Positions 34,301 to 47,059 of a stretch of DNA of 64,000 bases are shown here, piece after piece. Source of the DNA: Fasciola hepatica (lineage: Eukaryota; Platyhelminthes; Trematoda; Plagiorchiida; Fasciolidae); NCBI GenBank assembly GCA_948099385.1, contig CANUEZ040000029.1, forward strand, positions 134,001-198,000. Reading direction: 5' to 3'. Numbering within the stretch: position 1 is the first letter of the stretch; each line of letters starts with the position of its first letter. Under the pieces are notes generated by a model, which saw only the letters and a program-made list of their open reading frames with translations, searched no databases and was not told the origin of the DNA. The position numbers were made by a program, and so were the translations under genes.

Positions 34301-36129
34301 GCATATACGAGTTCCTCTTTTGCCTGGACAAACCTCAGAGGCGGATTATCCGTCCACACCTGAGCTAACGCTGAAGGTCACTTACCACTAGACAGCATCT
34401 GACTAGTGGCAAAAGCCTTCCTGAAATGTTACATAATTTATACACAATAAGTAAAACTGGTTTAAACTATTATTATTATCATCACTATTATTATCATTGC
34501 GTTGGTTTATTTCCTCTTGATCAGTTAGTTGTGTGAATAATGACAGTGATTGTCATGAAGCATCAAATCACACCAAACGGCTTAACTTGCCTCAGAAGCT
34601 AGAAAATTAAAAGACTCACCGGATCTCAGCTTCCTTTTTATTACTTTCTCACGCATGAATGCAGTGGAAAGGGTGCACACCATAGCTGAAAAGACCCACT
34701 GCTCCTCCAGGGATGGTTTGCTATCAGATCTTGAAAATTGGAGTGGAGAACCACATAAGGTCCCAATAGGTCACATCCATACCGCGCAAGAGCACGTCAT
34801 GTGTAACATTTCAGTCCCAATAACCGGGTTTGCAAGACTTATGTGAGTCTTTAGCTTGAATACGCACGGATTACAAAGAAAAGTCTTCCATTTACTTAAT
34901 AAGAAATTATGGCATCAATCATCAAAGTAAAACAGGTTTACAAATCTGAATAACCTGATAAAAGTGAAAACGTGTCTGTAAAATACAGCTCATTCGATCC
35001 ATTGTGTTGTTGACACAACTGCACTTAAATCTCGAACTGACGTTCTTTGACGGTTTATCCTTCCGGAACGCGGAGTCCGCACGAGGTTACCATGCCCCTT
35101 AACTACGACCGAAATCTCACATGTGATATCCCCTTGAACGGTAAGGATGCCCCGGAAAGTTTTAGCCACTGCATCATAGGCTATCATTCCCAAATAGTGA
35201 CTAATGGCTACTGGAGGATCGAAGGACAAGATGACATGTAGATAGACACTAACGCCTAGATAATTGTGTACAAATAGTCTGATGATACATCAAATGTGGT
35301 ACGCTACCACCACTTATAAATAGCAAAGGGTTTAGCAAATAAAAAGTCCAGCTGTTCTCTTTGTTTACGGAAGCAATCTGTCAAATCACTACAACTCTTC
35401 TGGTCCGAATTTCAAATCTACAGGCAGAACCCCATATAACCTAGACAGTGACCTTTGGATGCTAACCGGGAATATCTACAAAGCACGAGATTGGCATGCA
35501 CGAATAATCTAACTATTCCCTGTCAATCGCATAATGTCAAACCCAACTTCATGTATTTGACTGCGTCCCGTATACTCACTCAGTGGAGACTTTTTGGTTC
35601 ATGAGGAAATCCTAATAAAAGCAATCAAGTTACAAGCTTATTTTTGGACGCCTATACTAATAATTTGTGCGGGCAATCAAAGCCGTCGAACTACCAAAGT
35701 GCAAATCTTTAGAAAACGACTTCCCAGTCCACGAGCTGAGATACTAACCCAGAGCTGTGACAATAAAACGAGATATTTGAACTTTTGTTAATAAACATGC
35801 TGTTTACGAACAAGGATTATGATGCGTACAGACCGTTTTGATTGCGAGAAGCCAAAGAAATTGCGAAGGATGAAAGAATGAGCATATAGTCCGCACCATA
35901 CCTTTTCAGCAAAACTGTTGAGCCTGTACATGGAAGAAGAAATTATTTATCCTGGCGAAATACATGTGAGCACCACACGCAAAAACAACTCTTCCCTCCA
36001 GTTATGGAGCAGAATGAAAATGCTGTGGTCATGCGCCTCAAGCAAATCACATAACACATGGTGTCGAAAAACTTAACAGGTCTCTTGTACCAGAACCTGA
36101 TTCGACGGATTTATTACACTAATTAACCG
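31326..36129. other. No firmly supported feature (4.8 kb)
   Basis: Frames worth noting but not annotated as genes: 31683-31898 (plus, 71 codons, hydrophobic N-terminus VLFTALLTVV resembling a signal peptide) and 35047-35241 (plus) with the antiparallel frame 34990-35229 (minus). The palindrome CGTCAGCTTCAGCTGACG lies at 32263-32280 and an ATT-rich microsatellite at about 34467-34500. No retroelement domain was recognised. Confidence 0.35.
34467..34500 (+). repeat. ATT-rich microsatellite
   Basis: Imperfect run of ATT and ATC units. Confidence 0.6.
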
Positions 36130-37370
36130 GAACCCTGAACGAACTGGGAAATCTTCAATAACTTCATCCGGGACGTGTTTGAAAGGAGGTTTATTAGATC
36201 AATATCAATGAAGCCTCCGAACAAGATGGCATCTGTACCGTCATTCTGAGGACTTGTCAGGCCAAATTGATTCTTGTGTGCTCGTCCATATTCACTCGAC
36301 CTCTGTCTGGAAGCAAACTCTCTGACTCTTGGCTTCAAGTTCGTATCACTTCAATACCAAAGAAAGAAGGCAAATTTCTTCCCATCCTACAGAAAATAGC
36401 GTTCTACCGTGGATGCAGTCAGCTGTCTCATCCATTCAGTGGCGTCACGGATTGGTCAGAAAAGCTTGCTCTTTCACATCTGTTTCCAGGATTATATAGA
36501 TGCTTTCAATTCGCTTAGTAGAGAACTTTTGCCGTCTCTTTAAGATCAGCAAGGGATATCCTCAATGCTTTCCACCTGGTTGGGAGATTATCTCACGAGC
36601 AATTAACAGTTCTCATACCTTGATGGTCATGGATACTCCACAATACCTATTAACACTAAAATATTACATGGTACCACCCCATCACCATTTTTGTTCGATT
36701 GCTACATGTATGCCCCCCCTTCTAATTCGACGTCCTTTGATCTCAAATACGCCAAAGATGTTGTTGCTGGTTCTGAATCCCGGAACAGTGCTAATATCAA
36801 TCCCCTTCCAAAGTCTATTTGCATGATGACGGAATCGTCTAATGTAGTTAAGTTATCAATTAATCCAAACAAGAGCACCGAAGTTCTCTTTTCAGTCGAC
36901 CGGAAATCCTCATCGCAATCAAATTACCCAACCCTCATGATGGGGGTTTCAAACATCGGAAGAGTTCAGTGCCATAAATATGTATGAATACTTATTTCAT
37001 CAAGTCCTAAGTGGGTCTGCTACGTACACGACATCTGTTTCGTGGTAAGAAGGCTGACATTCTACATCTTTCGTCTGAGGTCTCTGCGTGTTCCTACCCA
37101 CATCCTCTTTAAGTTTAATCATTCTTGTGTATTGTGTCACTGGTCATACTGGGCCCTTGTCGTTTACCCTGGTTGACTATTCAAAGACATTTTTTCGATC
37201 AAGCATTCTCTTAAATGCACTTCTAAGTGCAGTAACATATCCTGCTCTGAGTTATAGAATTTCGTTGAGAAAAAAAACCCATTTTTGCATGTGAACGGTT
37301 GTGCAGCATTACACTACCTGATGACACATCCTCTTCTCACGGTTTTTTAACTTTCTGTAATCCCCAGTTG
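36130..37370 (+). mobile_element. CR1-like LINE, copy E (linker to RT C-terminus)
   Basis: A degraded linker lies near 36130-36260. The RT is readable across three frames: LSREL and LGDYLTSN around 36500-36620 (motif A to B spacing), LHGTTPSPFLFDCY (the VLQGTVLSPFLF motif B, near 36665-36710), then SFDLKYAKDVVAGS. In this last block the catalytic YADD has become YAKD (36748-36759, Asp to Lys), an inactivating change. Motif D follows (VVKLSINPNKSTEVLFS, 36845-36900), then VSNIGRVQCHKYV and a shifted C-terminal region to about 37300. It was inactivated both by frame loss and at the active site. Confidence 0.72.
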
Positions 37371-40300
37371 TAAATTTCTGAAGTACAATGTTTTCTAAAC
37401 CGGTAATTCCATATCTAGCAATGTTTTTTGTTTCAAAAGAACACCCTGATTGGCTTTCGAGAAAAACTTACTTAATCATGACTGTTCAGTTTCCATCAAG
37501 TTCCTCGTTGACGAACACGGTGCGCTGATCAGGAAAATCCACTCAGCACCGTTATTTTCTTTGGTAGGTATTTATTGCCATTTGCCAAGGCATTTAACTG
37601 ATAAATCTTTACTGTAAATTTGCTCACACATTGAAGCACCGATGAACACGTGGAGAAAGAAACTGTATTCAGATGGAGATAGTATCGATATCATTGATGT
37701 GTGGGCCACCGTCAGCAAGGTACCATCAAGTAAAGAAGAGGTAGACATTGGTTTTCTCATAGTACGAGCTCGGTGAGTTATTCCTCGCATTTCTCACTTG
37801 GTGGTCATGCGCAATCCACTTGCCAATCATCCCAAGGTCTGCCCAAATGTCATCTTGCTAATGACTATTGGGATGCTCTTATGCTGTCTGAGCTTCACGT
37901 GTTGAACATCGAGTCAGGAGATCAGAACTCGGCCGTCGGTGCTTACTCATTGGGGAATTTGAGGTCTGCGTGGTGGAAGCCCTAACCTAAGTTCAAAAGT
38001 GGTGTATTCAAAATTGCCCACACAGTGCTACCCAAAGAGTGCAAACCCTTATGAAACGTCATCAAGAGACCACAGCTAGTGAATACACCGCTGTGATCCC
38101 GAATGCAATTATTCGAGGCAGTTCAGCTGCCACAGCCCCAAAATGAATTCCATAAACAAACTGGCATTGGTATTCATTGTCTAACTCCCACTCAGTGAGT
38201 CAGAAACAAACCTAATATGGAAGACTAAACCTTGAGAAATCACCTGTGTACTGGCTTACCTACTGTGATTCAATACTTATTCACAACAAGATTTTCTAGG
38301 ATCTCAATTATGTTCACTTGTTTCACAAAATATATAAACAGGACGTTTTCAAAATATTCTGGGGACTAATTTAAAAACTCACCGCTTTTCTCACAGCTAT
38401 ACAAAATGGTGAAACCTAAGACAATGATTTCGGTCACTTTGTGCTTTTTATTTTATAATGTTCTTTCGGGTCTTGGATAAGTTATTCTAACTGAAAGCTG
38501 AGCTGAGTAGTTGGGAACAGTTTCGTGTATTTCTTTGCTTTGAGCGGTGTGCTGAGAGAGCTTCGTCCCCAAATGCGCTCAAATCAGCCGTCTAGTTTCC
38601 GTTCAACCAACAGAAGTCAATCAGGCCAACAGAAACCTGGCATGTCAAATATAAATTGGCTGCATGTAATTACAATGAAAACCGAGAACAAACCTTACAA
38701 TATATCATACATATAATAATAACATATAATCTAGTATGTTATCAGTATTTTATAGCCGTGGTAAAATAATGACATGGCTATTGGTATATCCACAATGTGT
38801 ACTTTGCACAAATTTCCTTGGCCGAAACCACAGCCAGTTAGTCTCTGACTCAATCTTAATTCACCCAAAGGTGTATCTGATCGAACTTCTGAAAGGTTTC
38901 TCGTTTCGCTGGGAAGACTGTTGCTTACCACTGATTTTATTGGATTTGACTTGTAGCAGCAACACCCATGTAACTGACTTGTACTCTATAATCTAAAATA
39001 GCAGTTACCACTAAATTATATCACGAAATTTCAATGTGATTTATGTATGCTCAATTTGTCTGATACGCCACACCAGACGGTGGTATTTGTAGGGACATAA
39101 TAAAGTGATCGTGATTTGGGATACATCCTCATCTACGTGAAAGAGCAAACTGGTACTTTTTGCACTATGCACTCAGTTCATTATATTCAACAGAGAGAAT
39201 GTCTGGGAAGAGCCTTTTTAAAACTACCAAAGTACATCCCTATGAACATACATATTACATACACATGTACACGCATATATGCAGACACACATATACGTAG
39301 ATACACACAAACGTACGTAAATACATAGTTGAATAACTAAAGCGAAAGCCTCCACAAGACCAATATCTCAGCCATAATACTACAGACATGGTCTACAATT
39401 CAGAAGTTCAGTGGCGCATAGAAAACTGACCACCCAACCCTGTTAAATAAACCTGCTCTTCCCGTCCCCCTTCAATTACCGCACAATTTAGACGATCTCA
39501 TATAGTGATTTGCTTTCAAGAAACTCACATTTATCCTTTTAATAAATAAGGTAATGAAATATTTCTTTGGCTCTGCAGCCCTAAACGAATCTGCTTCTCA
39601 CCTAGCTAGAATGTCCTTAACAAAATTTGAATTAAAGAGGACGTTATGCGACTGCTGTTCACAACATAGCGTCAATGACAACCATCCACTGTATGTTTAC
39701 TTTTATATCTATGACTTTACTCGCTTTCATGCCAACCAGAAGATATTTCGTACCAGATTCTGACAATGCAGTTGTCTACATGTTTATTTGTGCACGTGAC
39801 GATAGTTCTCCGAAAAACTAATTGTTGATCTACATCCAAAAGTTATTTATCTTCCAAAACCGTCAGCTGCTCAGTTATGAACGTGTTGAGAACAAGACTA
39901 ACTAAGCGAGAAACACGCATTCTGACTTGATGAACACCAGATGCTTTCCTGGCAATATTATGTGTGCTACGATAGAAAGCAGTGATCGACGGGATGATTT
40001 CCTGCACATCAAAACTAAATCTTGCTCATAAACGGAGCCCACAAAATACAGCAAACAAACGAATACACTCATTTTAAAGAGTCATTATGAAGCAGCTGTT
40101 GTGCATCATGTTTACTTACTTTGATACCTGTTATGCCTAATACTCTTGACCCGTTCGCAGAACTCCTTAAACACTGTTTTATGAATAAATCCTTCGCTAT
40201 AGGTGGTTGACAGACACCTCACCAATGAGCTCCCACCTTAAGTCATATGTGATCATTGATAGTTCAAAGATACACTTTCTCGGTTACTTTTGACAGATTG

Positions 40301-41744
40301 AGGTTTGTATGATTCACCCGTTTGAGTTTCATTGGAGAAATGTATTATTTTGGTTGAAATATTTATCCATTCTATAATTTATCAGTGCAAAGTGATTTCA
40401 TTGCAAATATTCAATTTTCAGCAGAATACGTCCACTGGGATAAACACTGCATCGTAGGACTAGAGTAACTTGCGGTAGTACTATTATCTCGGTCGGGAAA
40501 AATGTGATAATAGCTGGTAACCAAAATCGAATCGATGTCGCCCTAATACATGTTTCGAAAGTGAATGACAAGTTGCCTTTCAGCGGACCAAATGGATTGA
40601 AAGTTGGTTTATACGTCAGCTAACCAGTGAAGTGAACGCAAAAGGACATGCAAAGTCGAGCTTCAATGCACAAGTGATAGCTTTTCATGTAAAGTTGACG
40701 TAATCTTGCTCAACAACAAGGTACACAATTTTACTCAAAATTATCTGGCACCGGAGCAAATGGGTAAACGTTCTCGTCTAGAATTCAGCACATGTCTTGG
40801 GTAACGGGATTCAGTGGTTGTGGGAGAGCCTAGCCTCGTCTCTAACAGTGGAACGCTGTGGTGTGAAAACACATGTGCATGAAGCTCATGAATGAGGTGT
40901 GTATCTGAGATCAAAATATATGTATCTTTGAATGAAAACCAGTTTATCATTCACAAAACTTTCAGTCCAAACTGTAAAATACAAATATCTACCAGTCCGT
41001 TGTGGTGAGGGACTAAGTGAAATTAGCGGTGATTTGAAGGTGTGTTTATCTTCTGGGAAAAGCGTACATCTACTTGCAAGCATTCACCAGTTTTCCTACA
41101 CAAATAACCCACGAGAGACGGACACTTGTAAAATTCTCACACTATTGCTGTATTTCGCTTCCAGCCCCCAAATTCCCATACCCCTAATTCCTTCCAGTAT
41201 TCCACTTCATCTCATTGCTTAAACAGAAAGGAATAAGCGACTACCCCACTAGTTAACAAATAACAGCTTCATGAAGCTGCAGATCAAAATATTGGCATTT
41301 GGTTATTGTAATTAAGGAAGGCAAGTTGATGCTTTTATGGCCTTTGACTCACAGACTTTGGAAATAATTTATCTACACAGAGCAAACCCAAACTGAATCC
41401 ACTAGAAGAAACGTGTACCAATCCGCTAAATCTGGATGCGTTGTATAAGATCCAATCAACAACACTGTAGTATGACGAACGGGTGCAAGGATTAAGGTTT
41501 ACAAATATAAAGAAGAACAAAAGCACATAATCTAAAAACGTATATTGGATGTAGAATCTGAAAACGAATAAACAGAGACTCCTGATGCAAACAAAATTCA
41601 TCCCAGTAGTCCTTAGACATGTAAAATCTGAGTGTAATTCATACACATTAATCAGATTAGTACACCAGAATTGTGAGGTATTCTACTCTCAGGAGAGTTA
41701 AGTGAGCAATCACAAAGGGCCTCGCAACAATCTAGTCTGTCCAT
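37371..41744. other. No firmly supported feature (4.4 kb)
   Basis: No domain recognised. The stretch 37860-37985 contains AACTCGGCCGTCGG, which resembles ACACGGCCGTCGCC of the LTR-like repeat at 44.8 kb, so a worn copy may be present. An ACAT/ATAC-rich microsatellite occupies about 39245-39330. Other frames are within chance length. Confidence 0.35.
39245..39330 (+). repeat. ACAT/ATAC-rich microsatellite
   Basis: Irregular run of ACAT, ACAC and ATAC units about 85 bp long, flanked by ordinary AT-rich DNA. Confidence 0.6.
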
Positions 41745-41985
41745 CAGGATTGTGAGTGGAGGTTCAACACAAAGGAGCTTATTGAGGAACCACTACGGTG
41801 ATTCACTGATGGCTCTATGTCGGTTATTTGAATCTCACCTCCAGACAGATGACACTATGTTTGGGAGTTGAAGGACTCAGTGCAAGTATTATCGAGGAAT
41901 GGGCGGACAATTTATCACGGAATTACACGCAAGAGATCTCGGCCACTACTGTGTTCATTCATAGTTTTGCTAATACTATCGTATC
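41745..41985 (+). repeat. LTR-like repeat, copy 2
   Basis: Starts TGTGAGTGGAGGTTC and aligns without gaps to the 44.7 kb copy for about 78 bp, through TATGTCGGTTATTTGAA (TGTCGGT at 41818). The TGTCGGT landmark is 58 bp from the start landmark, the same spacing as at 44.7 kb. Beyond about 41850 the similarity fades, so the right end is set by analogy. Confidence 0.5.
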
Positions 41986-42304
41986 TGAAATATTAACAAC
42001 AACTTAATTTCAACAATAATTATGTTTGAGATGGCTCCTATTTGAAAAATCCACTGCGGAATTACGATTGTGGTATGCTGATAGTTAGTTTAGGCTAAAC
42101 TGGAGACAGACGTCATTGCGGTAGCAAGATGAAATATGGGATAAAAGTATTATTTGTTAGTCAATGAACGACTTTTCTCTGAAACAGACGACGGGTTTCG
42201 TGGTTATTGCTGCTAATCTAATGTGCGTATTTTATGCTCTTCTGTTCTTTTATAGGTATGCTTGTGCACGTTTTCTGTTATTTATTCAAAACATAGTTTG
42301 TGCA

Positions 42305-42545
42305 TAAGGAGTGCAAGTGGGTGCTCCTCGTGGCAGAGCCCCTCAAGAAACTCATCTTTGATTCGCCGATAAATCCTTGTCGGTAAATTGCGCCAAACCT
42401 CGTGAATGACTATACCGTGGTTGTGATTTGAAATATACAATGCACTTAATCTCTGTAGGTGATTATAAAGTGACCACACAGAATCAAACGAACGGAAACG
42501 ATGTTATTTCGTCTAATCAGGTATGAATATCCGGTACTCCTGTGC
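42305..42545 (+). repeat. LTR-like repeat, copy 3
   Basis: GTGCAAGTGGGTGCTCC (GTGCTCC at 42321), TGTCGGTAA at 42378 and ATCCGGTACTCCTGTGCC at 42529. The 208-bp distance from the first to the last landmark is identical to copy 4. It lies about 0.4 kb from a minus-strand gypsy fragment whose other side is flanked by copy 4, which is the reason for calling it LTR-like. Confidence 0.6.
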
Positions 42546-42966
42546 CCCTACTTGTGCGAGCTGTGAAAAATTTATTCACAACCATTTACTTTGTGCATTA
42601 GGTGCTTTAAAGGAAAGGGGAATCCGCAGGGTAAGCAAGATTGCGATTTGCTGATACATACTTGTCCGTGAGATGCAGCTAACCTCGAGTCTGGCTGAAC
42701 TTGGTGTGTGAGTTGCGATATTTGAAGCACGTAGCAGATATGGCTGTGAGCACAAGGATCAGAGCTTGCAAGTGACCGGTTTCTCGGTTATTGACTCTGA
42801 CCAAGCAGGCATGTGCAGTCTTAATCTGTCCACGAATAGATCATTTTTAACATTCTACTTTATTCATTCACAAAATTCCAAGCTGACCACAGGGATTTCG
42901 AGTGGATGATCAACATACAGTTCACCGAGAAATCAAACTTGTAATTGACTGATAGTTCTTTATCGG

Positions 42967-43440
42967 TTAGTTCTTCTCACCCTCAAGATTGATAGTGCTT
43001 CTTTGGGGAGTTGAAATATTTGATGTCAATAGATCTATAAAATGCGCTTGAATTCGCCTCAGTGGTTGCTTGGTTGGAGTCTTATCTCCGGTGTTGATAT
43101 GGGGTCTCAGTGTCTTTGTGCGTCCTACTTCTGTTTTAGACAGTGAGAACACCTCTCCAATAAATTTCAGCAATTCCATCAGTTTCCTTCTCCAGTTGCT
43201 ATTGGTAGTCTCAGGTGCACCAGTCAGCTCATCTGCTTTTTTCCTAAGTGGGCTGTTGAGTCTTGTTTAACGAACATAACTCAAGTCCTTCCAGGATATT
43301 CAGTTTTACTGACACCTGACTGCTGTTTTTTCTCCTCCTAGTTCCAGTGTTCAGGTCTCCAAAGGTATGTAACATTTTACTGGAGTTAGAAAGGTGATAC
43401 CCAAAATTGTGTTCCATTGTGGCCTTTTTACCACTTCTGC
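42967..43440 (-). mobile_element. Ty3/gypsy fragment: protease end and RT start
   Basis: On the minus strand, 43440 to about 43300 reads AEVVKRPQWNTILGITFLTP, then KCYIPLET-stop-TLELGGEK. This is the C-terminal half of a retropepsin (ILG-x-x-FL...I-x-L-x-x-x-TL-x-LGG). Within 150 bp, in another frame (43270-42967), comes KFIGEVFSLSKTEVGRTKTL, HINTGDKTPTKQPLRRI, the start of a gypsy RT (VFS...LG-T...I-TGD-P-Q-x-RR-P). The RT palm, RNase H and integrase do not follow toward lower coordinates, so the element is internally deleted. LTR-like repeats lie on both sides at 42.3 and 44.7 kb. Confidence 0.75.
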
Positions 43441-44630
43441 ATTAATTTTCACCTGTAAGTAACTTATTCGGAAAGCTAGCTGCGTCAAACTCCGAGTAGG
43501 GATCTCTTGATTCATAGTTGTCCAGAGATATGGGGCGCGTAGGTACTAATCCGAAGCGATCATTGGTGTTTCTGTAACTAGTGAGCTAGGTGAGTTAGTA
43601 TCAATCAGAAAAAAACACCTTTGAAATCGCTGACATACCGCTCTACATTAGGTGTACTAGTCTTCACAGAATCAATTATATGTGATGCACCATGGCGTAA
43701 CGCACCGACTGATTGATCAATGTCCCTCCTTTCCATTAGATTTCTCCCGCGCGGCTGCCTCTTTGCCCTCGACCTCGTTCATCACGCTTCTTTAGGATCC
43801 GAGAGCGGTCTTGATGCCCATCAGATGAAGAGATCAGCTAATGATTCTCTTCATGATCTGACAACCCTCAAGCATGTTTCCTAGATGCCTAGCATTAGAC
43901 TGCTTCTGACAGGATGAATTGGGGGTCGAATGAAAACATCTACCTTGCTGCGGTAAATCCAATGCCATCGACAAAGCGGTGCAGCGAACGTTTCTTCGTC
44001 ATAAGGCGCTCTTACCCTGAAATGGTCACCTTGTCAGCTTTTGGAGTTCTGTAGTGTACTAAAAAGCCGATAATCTTAACCTTTATAGAGTGTAAAAAAA
44101 CGTGAAACTCTGCCAGAAAGCGCTGGGGTGGTAGCTGTAACAGAAGTGTTAAGTGATGAACCATAACCGCTGTTTTTTGCAACCCTATGTCAGTTAATTG
44201 CAGCCAAACCGGGCAGTGGCGACGCTGCTGCTGCGGGCTAAAATATCTGACTCAAGATGGATGTGGTTTTCGGAAGCAGAACACTGTTTCGTGTTTAGTA
44301 TCCTTCGTCACATTTGGGTATGCGGTAGTCATCTGTCCATTCATCCTTATAACTGTATACTCCGGATATCTTTTATTCACTACTACTTGTTTTGGGGGTT
44401 AGTAGTTTGAGATGTTGCTCTTGTTTGAATGTCTCAGAAGAAATACAAATGTGGTTCCTTGCTAGTTCGATGTCGGCTAATTACAAGACTCCTCGAGTAA
44501 GACGACATTGTGACCGCGAATCGCAAATTTCATAGAAGAAATATCTATAATTCGATGGACAAAGATTCCGGGAAGACCACGAGCAATTTCGATATTACCG
44601 CGGTTCATCAGGTACGCCAGTCCGGTTTTC

Positions 44631-44646
44631 CTCTCTCTCTCTCTCA
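44631..44646 (+). repeat. CT microsatellite
   Basis: About seven CT units. Confidence 0.6.
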
Positions 44647-44705
44647 TCGTCATTGTACTAGGACTTTGCGCAGGTGATTTATTTATAAAAATCTCATACG
44701 GACAT

Positions 44706-44946
44706 CAGGTGTACGCATGGATGCTCCCGTTAGAAAAGCTCATCAAGAAGTAACAAATGTTACTCACTGTTATATTCATGTCGGTTATTTGAAGCTGATA
44801 TCGATAACGAAGACACGGCCGTCGCCAGTTGAGATATATGACGAAAGTGGTGTAAATAAACGAAAGGAAAAACGTATGTGGGCTTCAAGTTACTAGTCTC
44901 GCGGATGATTTCGTCCCTCAGTTGTAGCATCCGGTACTCCTCTGCC
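44706..44946 (+). repeat. LTR-like repeat, copy 4
   Basis: TGTACGCATGGATGCTCC (ATGCTCC at 44721), CATGTCGGTTATTTGAA (TGTCGGT at 44779), ACACGGCCGTCGCC near 44813 and GCATCCGGTACTCCTCTGCC (ATCCGG at 44929). Landmark spacings of 58 and 208 bp agree with the other copies. This is the best preserved copy for defining the unit. Confidence 0.6.
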
Positions 44947-47059
44947 TATTATTTCATATACATGCACATTCTGTGTGTAGTATTAACAAAAATCTTATTT
45001 CTGCACCACATGTGCCAGTAGTCATGTGATAAACGCAGTTAGAGCATTTATCGTTGAGTATTGTACCCCAGCCCGCCTCAACCCCCGATTGTGGACATTG
45101 TCTATGACTAGGGCAATCACCATGTGTCTAGTAAGTCCTGATCTGTGTGCACACAAATTACCACACCAACTCAAGAATTACACGAGAATGAGATTGGAAA
45201 ACTGTCGGATCAACTCAAAAACCGAACGCAAAGGTTGGTTTCCTTTTTTGTCTAGAGTACCTCTAATCAAATGACCGCATGAAACCATCCGTCAGTCACA
45301 CACTACTACTTATTTTGAAGGCTCGAAAGAAAAACAAAGGATTTGGACATAAAACTGAAGCAGAAACCTAAATGTACGAATATTTTAACTCGAACTCGGC
45401 TGACTCAGTTAATCCAAAATTATAAACCACAGGCTGGAGTATAATTTTACATATTACAACCCACTTCAATCAGTTAATTTCAAAGTAAAAGCTTGTGTCT
45501 TTTTCTGATGCTCATTCTAATCTACACGTTTTCGCCATGACGATATTTGAATTGAAATTCTCATGTTATATGACCAAAACTCAAATTTCCCTCTTTATAG
45601 TTCTATGATTTTGTGTCCTTCGACATTCAGCTAACCACCTCAATCATTCTCTGTTGAATCTCCTTACCTTCCGTACTAAAATCAGTTTGCAATCTGATTG
45701 TTATGCACAAATCAAAACCAGTTTTACCAATGGTTTTCAAGCCGATCCCGAATTGATGAATTGTTTGCAGTCCACTTTATCTTTGAACAAACTTTCCAAG
45801 TTTTCTTGACAAGCGAGGTGGATCATAGGCTCACCAGTTCATCGTCCACCCCTTTTCGTGTTCCTCAGTTTTGATGGAAGATTGGCCATGTCACCGTGTT
45901 TGTCTACAGTCTGAGCGTTACGGCTGTATTAAATTAGAGTCTCCCGCGTCAGGGAGGAATATCAATGAAACACTAAACAACTTGAAATTTAGGACCCAGG
46001 AAATAAATGCTTCCAGTAGGTCAAACCTAAATTTCTACTGGGAAGACGAAATTGCTGCAGGATGAGTCCCATATCAAGTACCGCGAAGTGCTGGGTATCT
46101 AAAAGCAGTGGACATATCCATTCATTGGTTATAAGCTTCTAAATTAGCACCGACAATATTGTAATGGATAATTTACCTGAGGTGTTTTAGAAAGCAGTTA
46201 ATGCAATTTTTCTGCATTGAACTTTGGAGGCGAAATGGAAATACGTGATGGAGCGCCGCATAATTACCAGTTTCATACAATCGCGATGGACTAACTCCAA
46301 AAGTCCGCTATGAAATTCGAATTTTGAGAAAAAATTTGAGTTTATATGTCGCGTCATCAACTCATTTACACATGCATTTTACACTGCTTATATCAATTCG
46401 CTGAGTCTTCGGAACACAGATTTCCTTGGCGTCAGCACACCACAGCCACTATGTAGAGCACGATTAGCACACAAGACGAGAGATGCATACCGTGTATGAC
46501 TTCGAGCGGCAGCTACATGTGATTACAACGGACGGTACAGTACCTCTCTGATCTGACCTGCTAGACCCGTAGTCGAGGAAAGAAAATGTACTTGACGGAC
46601 GATAAACTCGGAAACAGGGCGCAGATTTCGACAAGGCTTGCTCACCCGATAGCCAGAGAGAGAGAAGCCGAACACAAAGCGCAATAGCGAGTAAACTATC
46701 GAACACCCAAACCGATATGAACCAGCCGCCAGGTCAACCGCTTTTACAGTTGGCGCAGGTTTTGTGAAACTATGGGGATTGACTAGCCAGAAGTAAAAGT
46801 GCAATGGTAAAACTAAAAGGAGGGAAATAGGAAGATATACGACTGCTTGAAATAAACCAAATCTAGACGAAAAATAGTACTATGGAATTACTCCGCAGTC
46901 AAATAGTTTTGTACAGAAATAATACTCTTTTAGTATCTGTAGGCTCCCTTATGTATAAGGCACATTTTATTGAAACAGGAAGTCTCTCGCAAAAGTCATC
47001 CTTGTAGTCATCACATATACCTGTGATTAGACTATCACCGCTGTAACAGCTTCTGGTCA
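44947..47059. other. No supported feature
   Basis: No domain, RNA gene or paired repeat was recognised. Frames at 45871-46065 (plus) and 46523-46804 (minus) have no family motif. If the gypsy pol on the right has a 3' LTR it should lie here, but no match to the LTR-like repeat was found. Confidence 0.4.
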
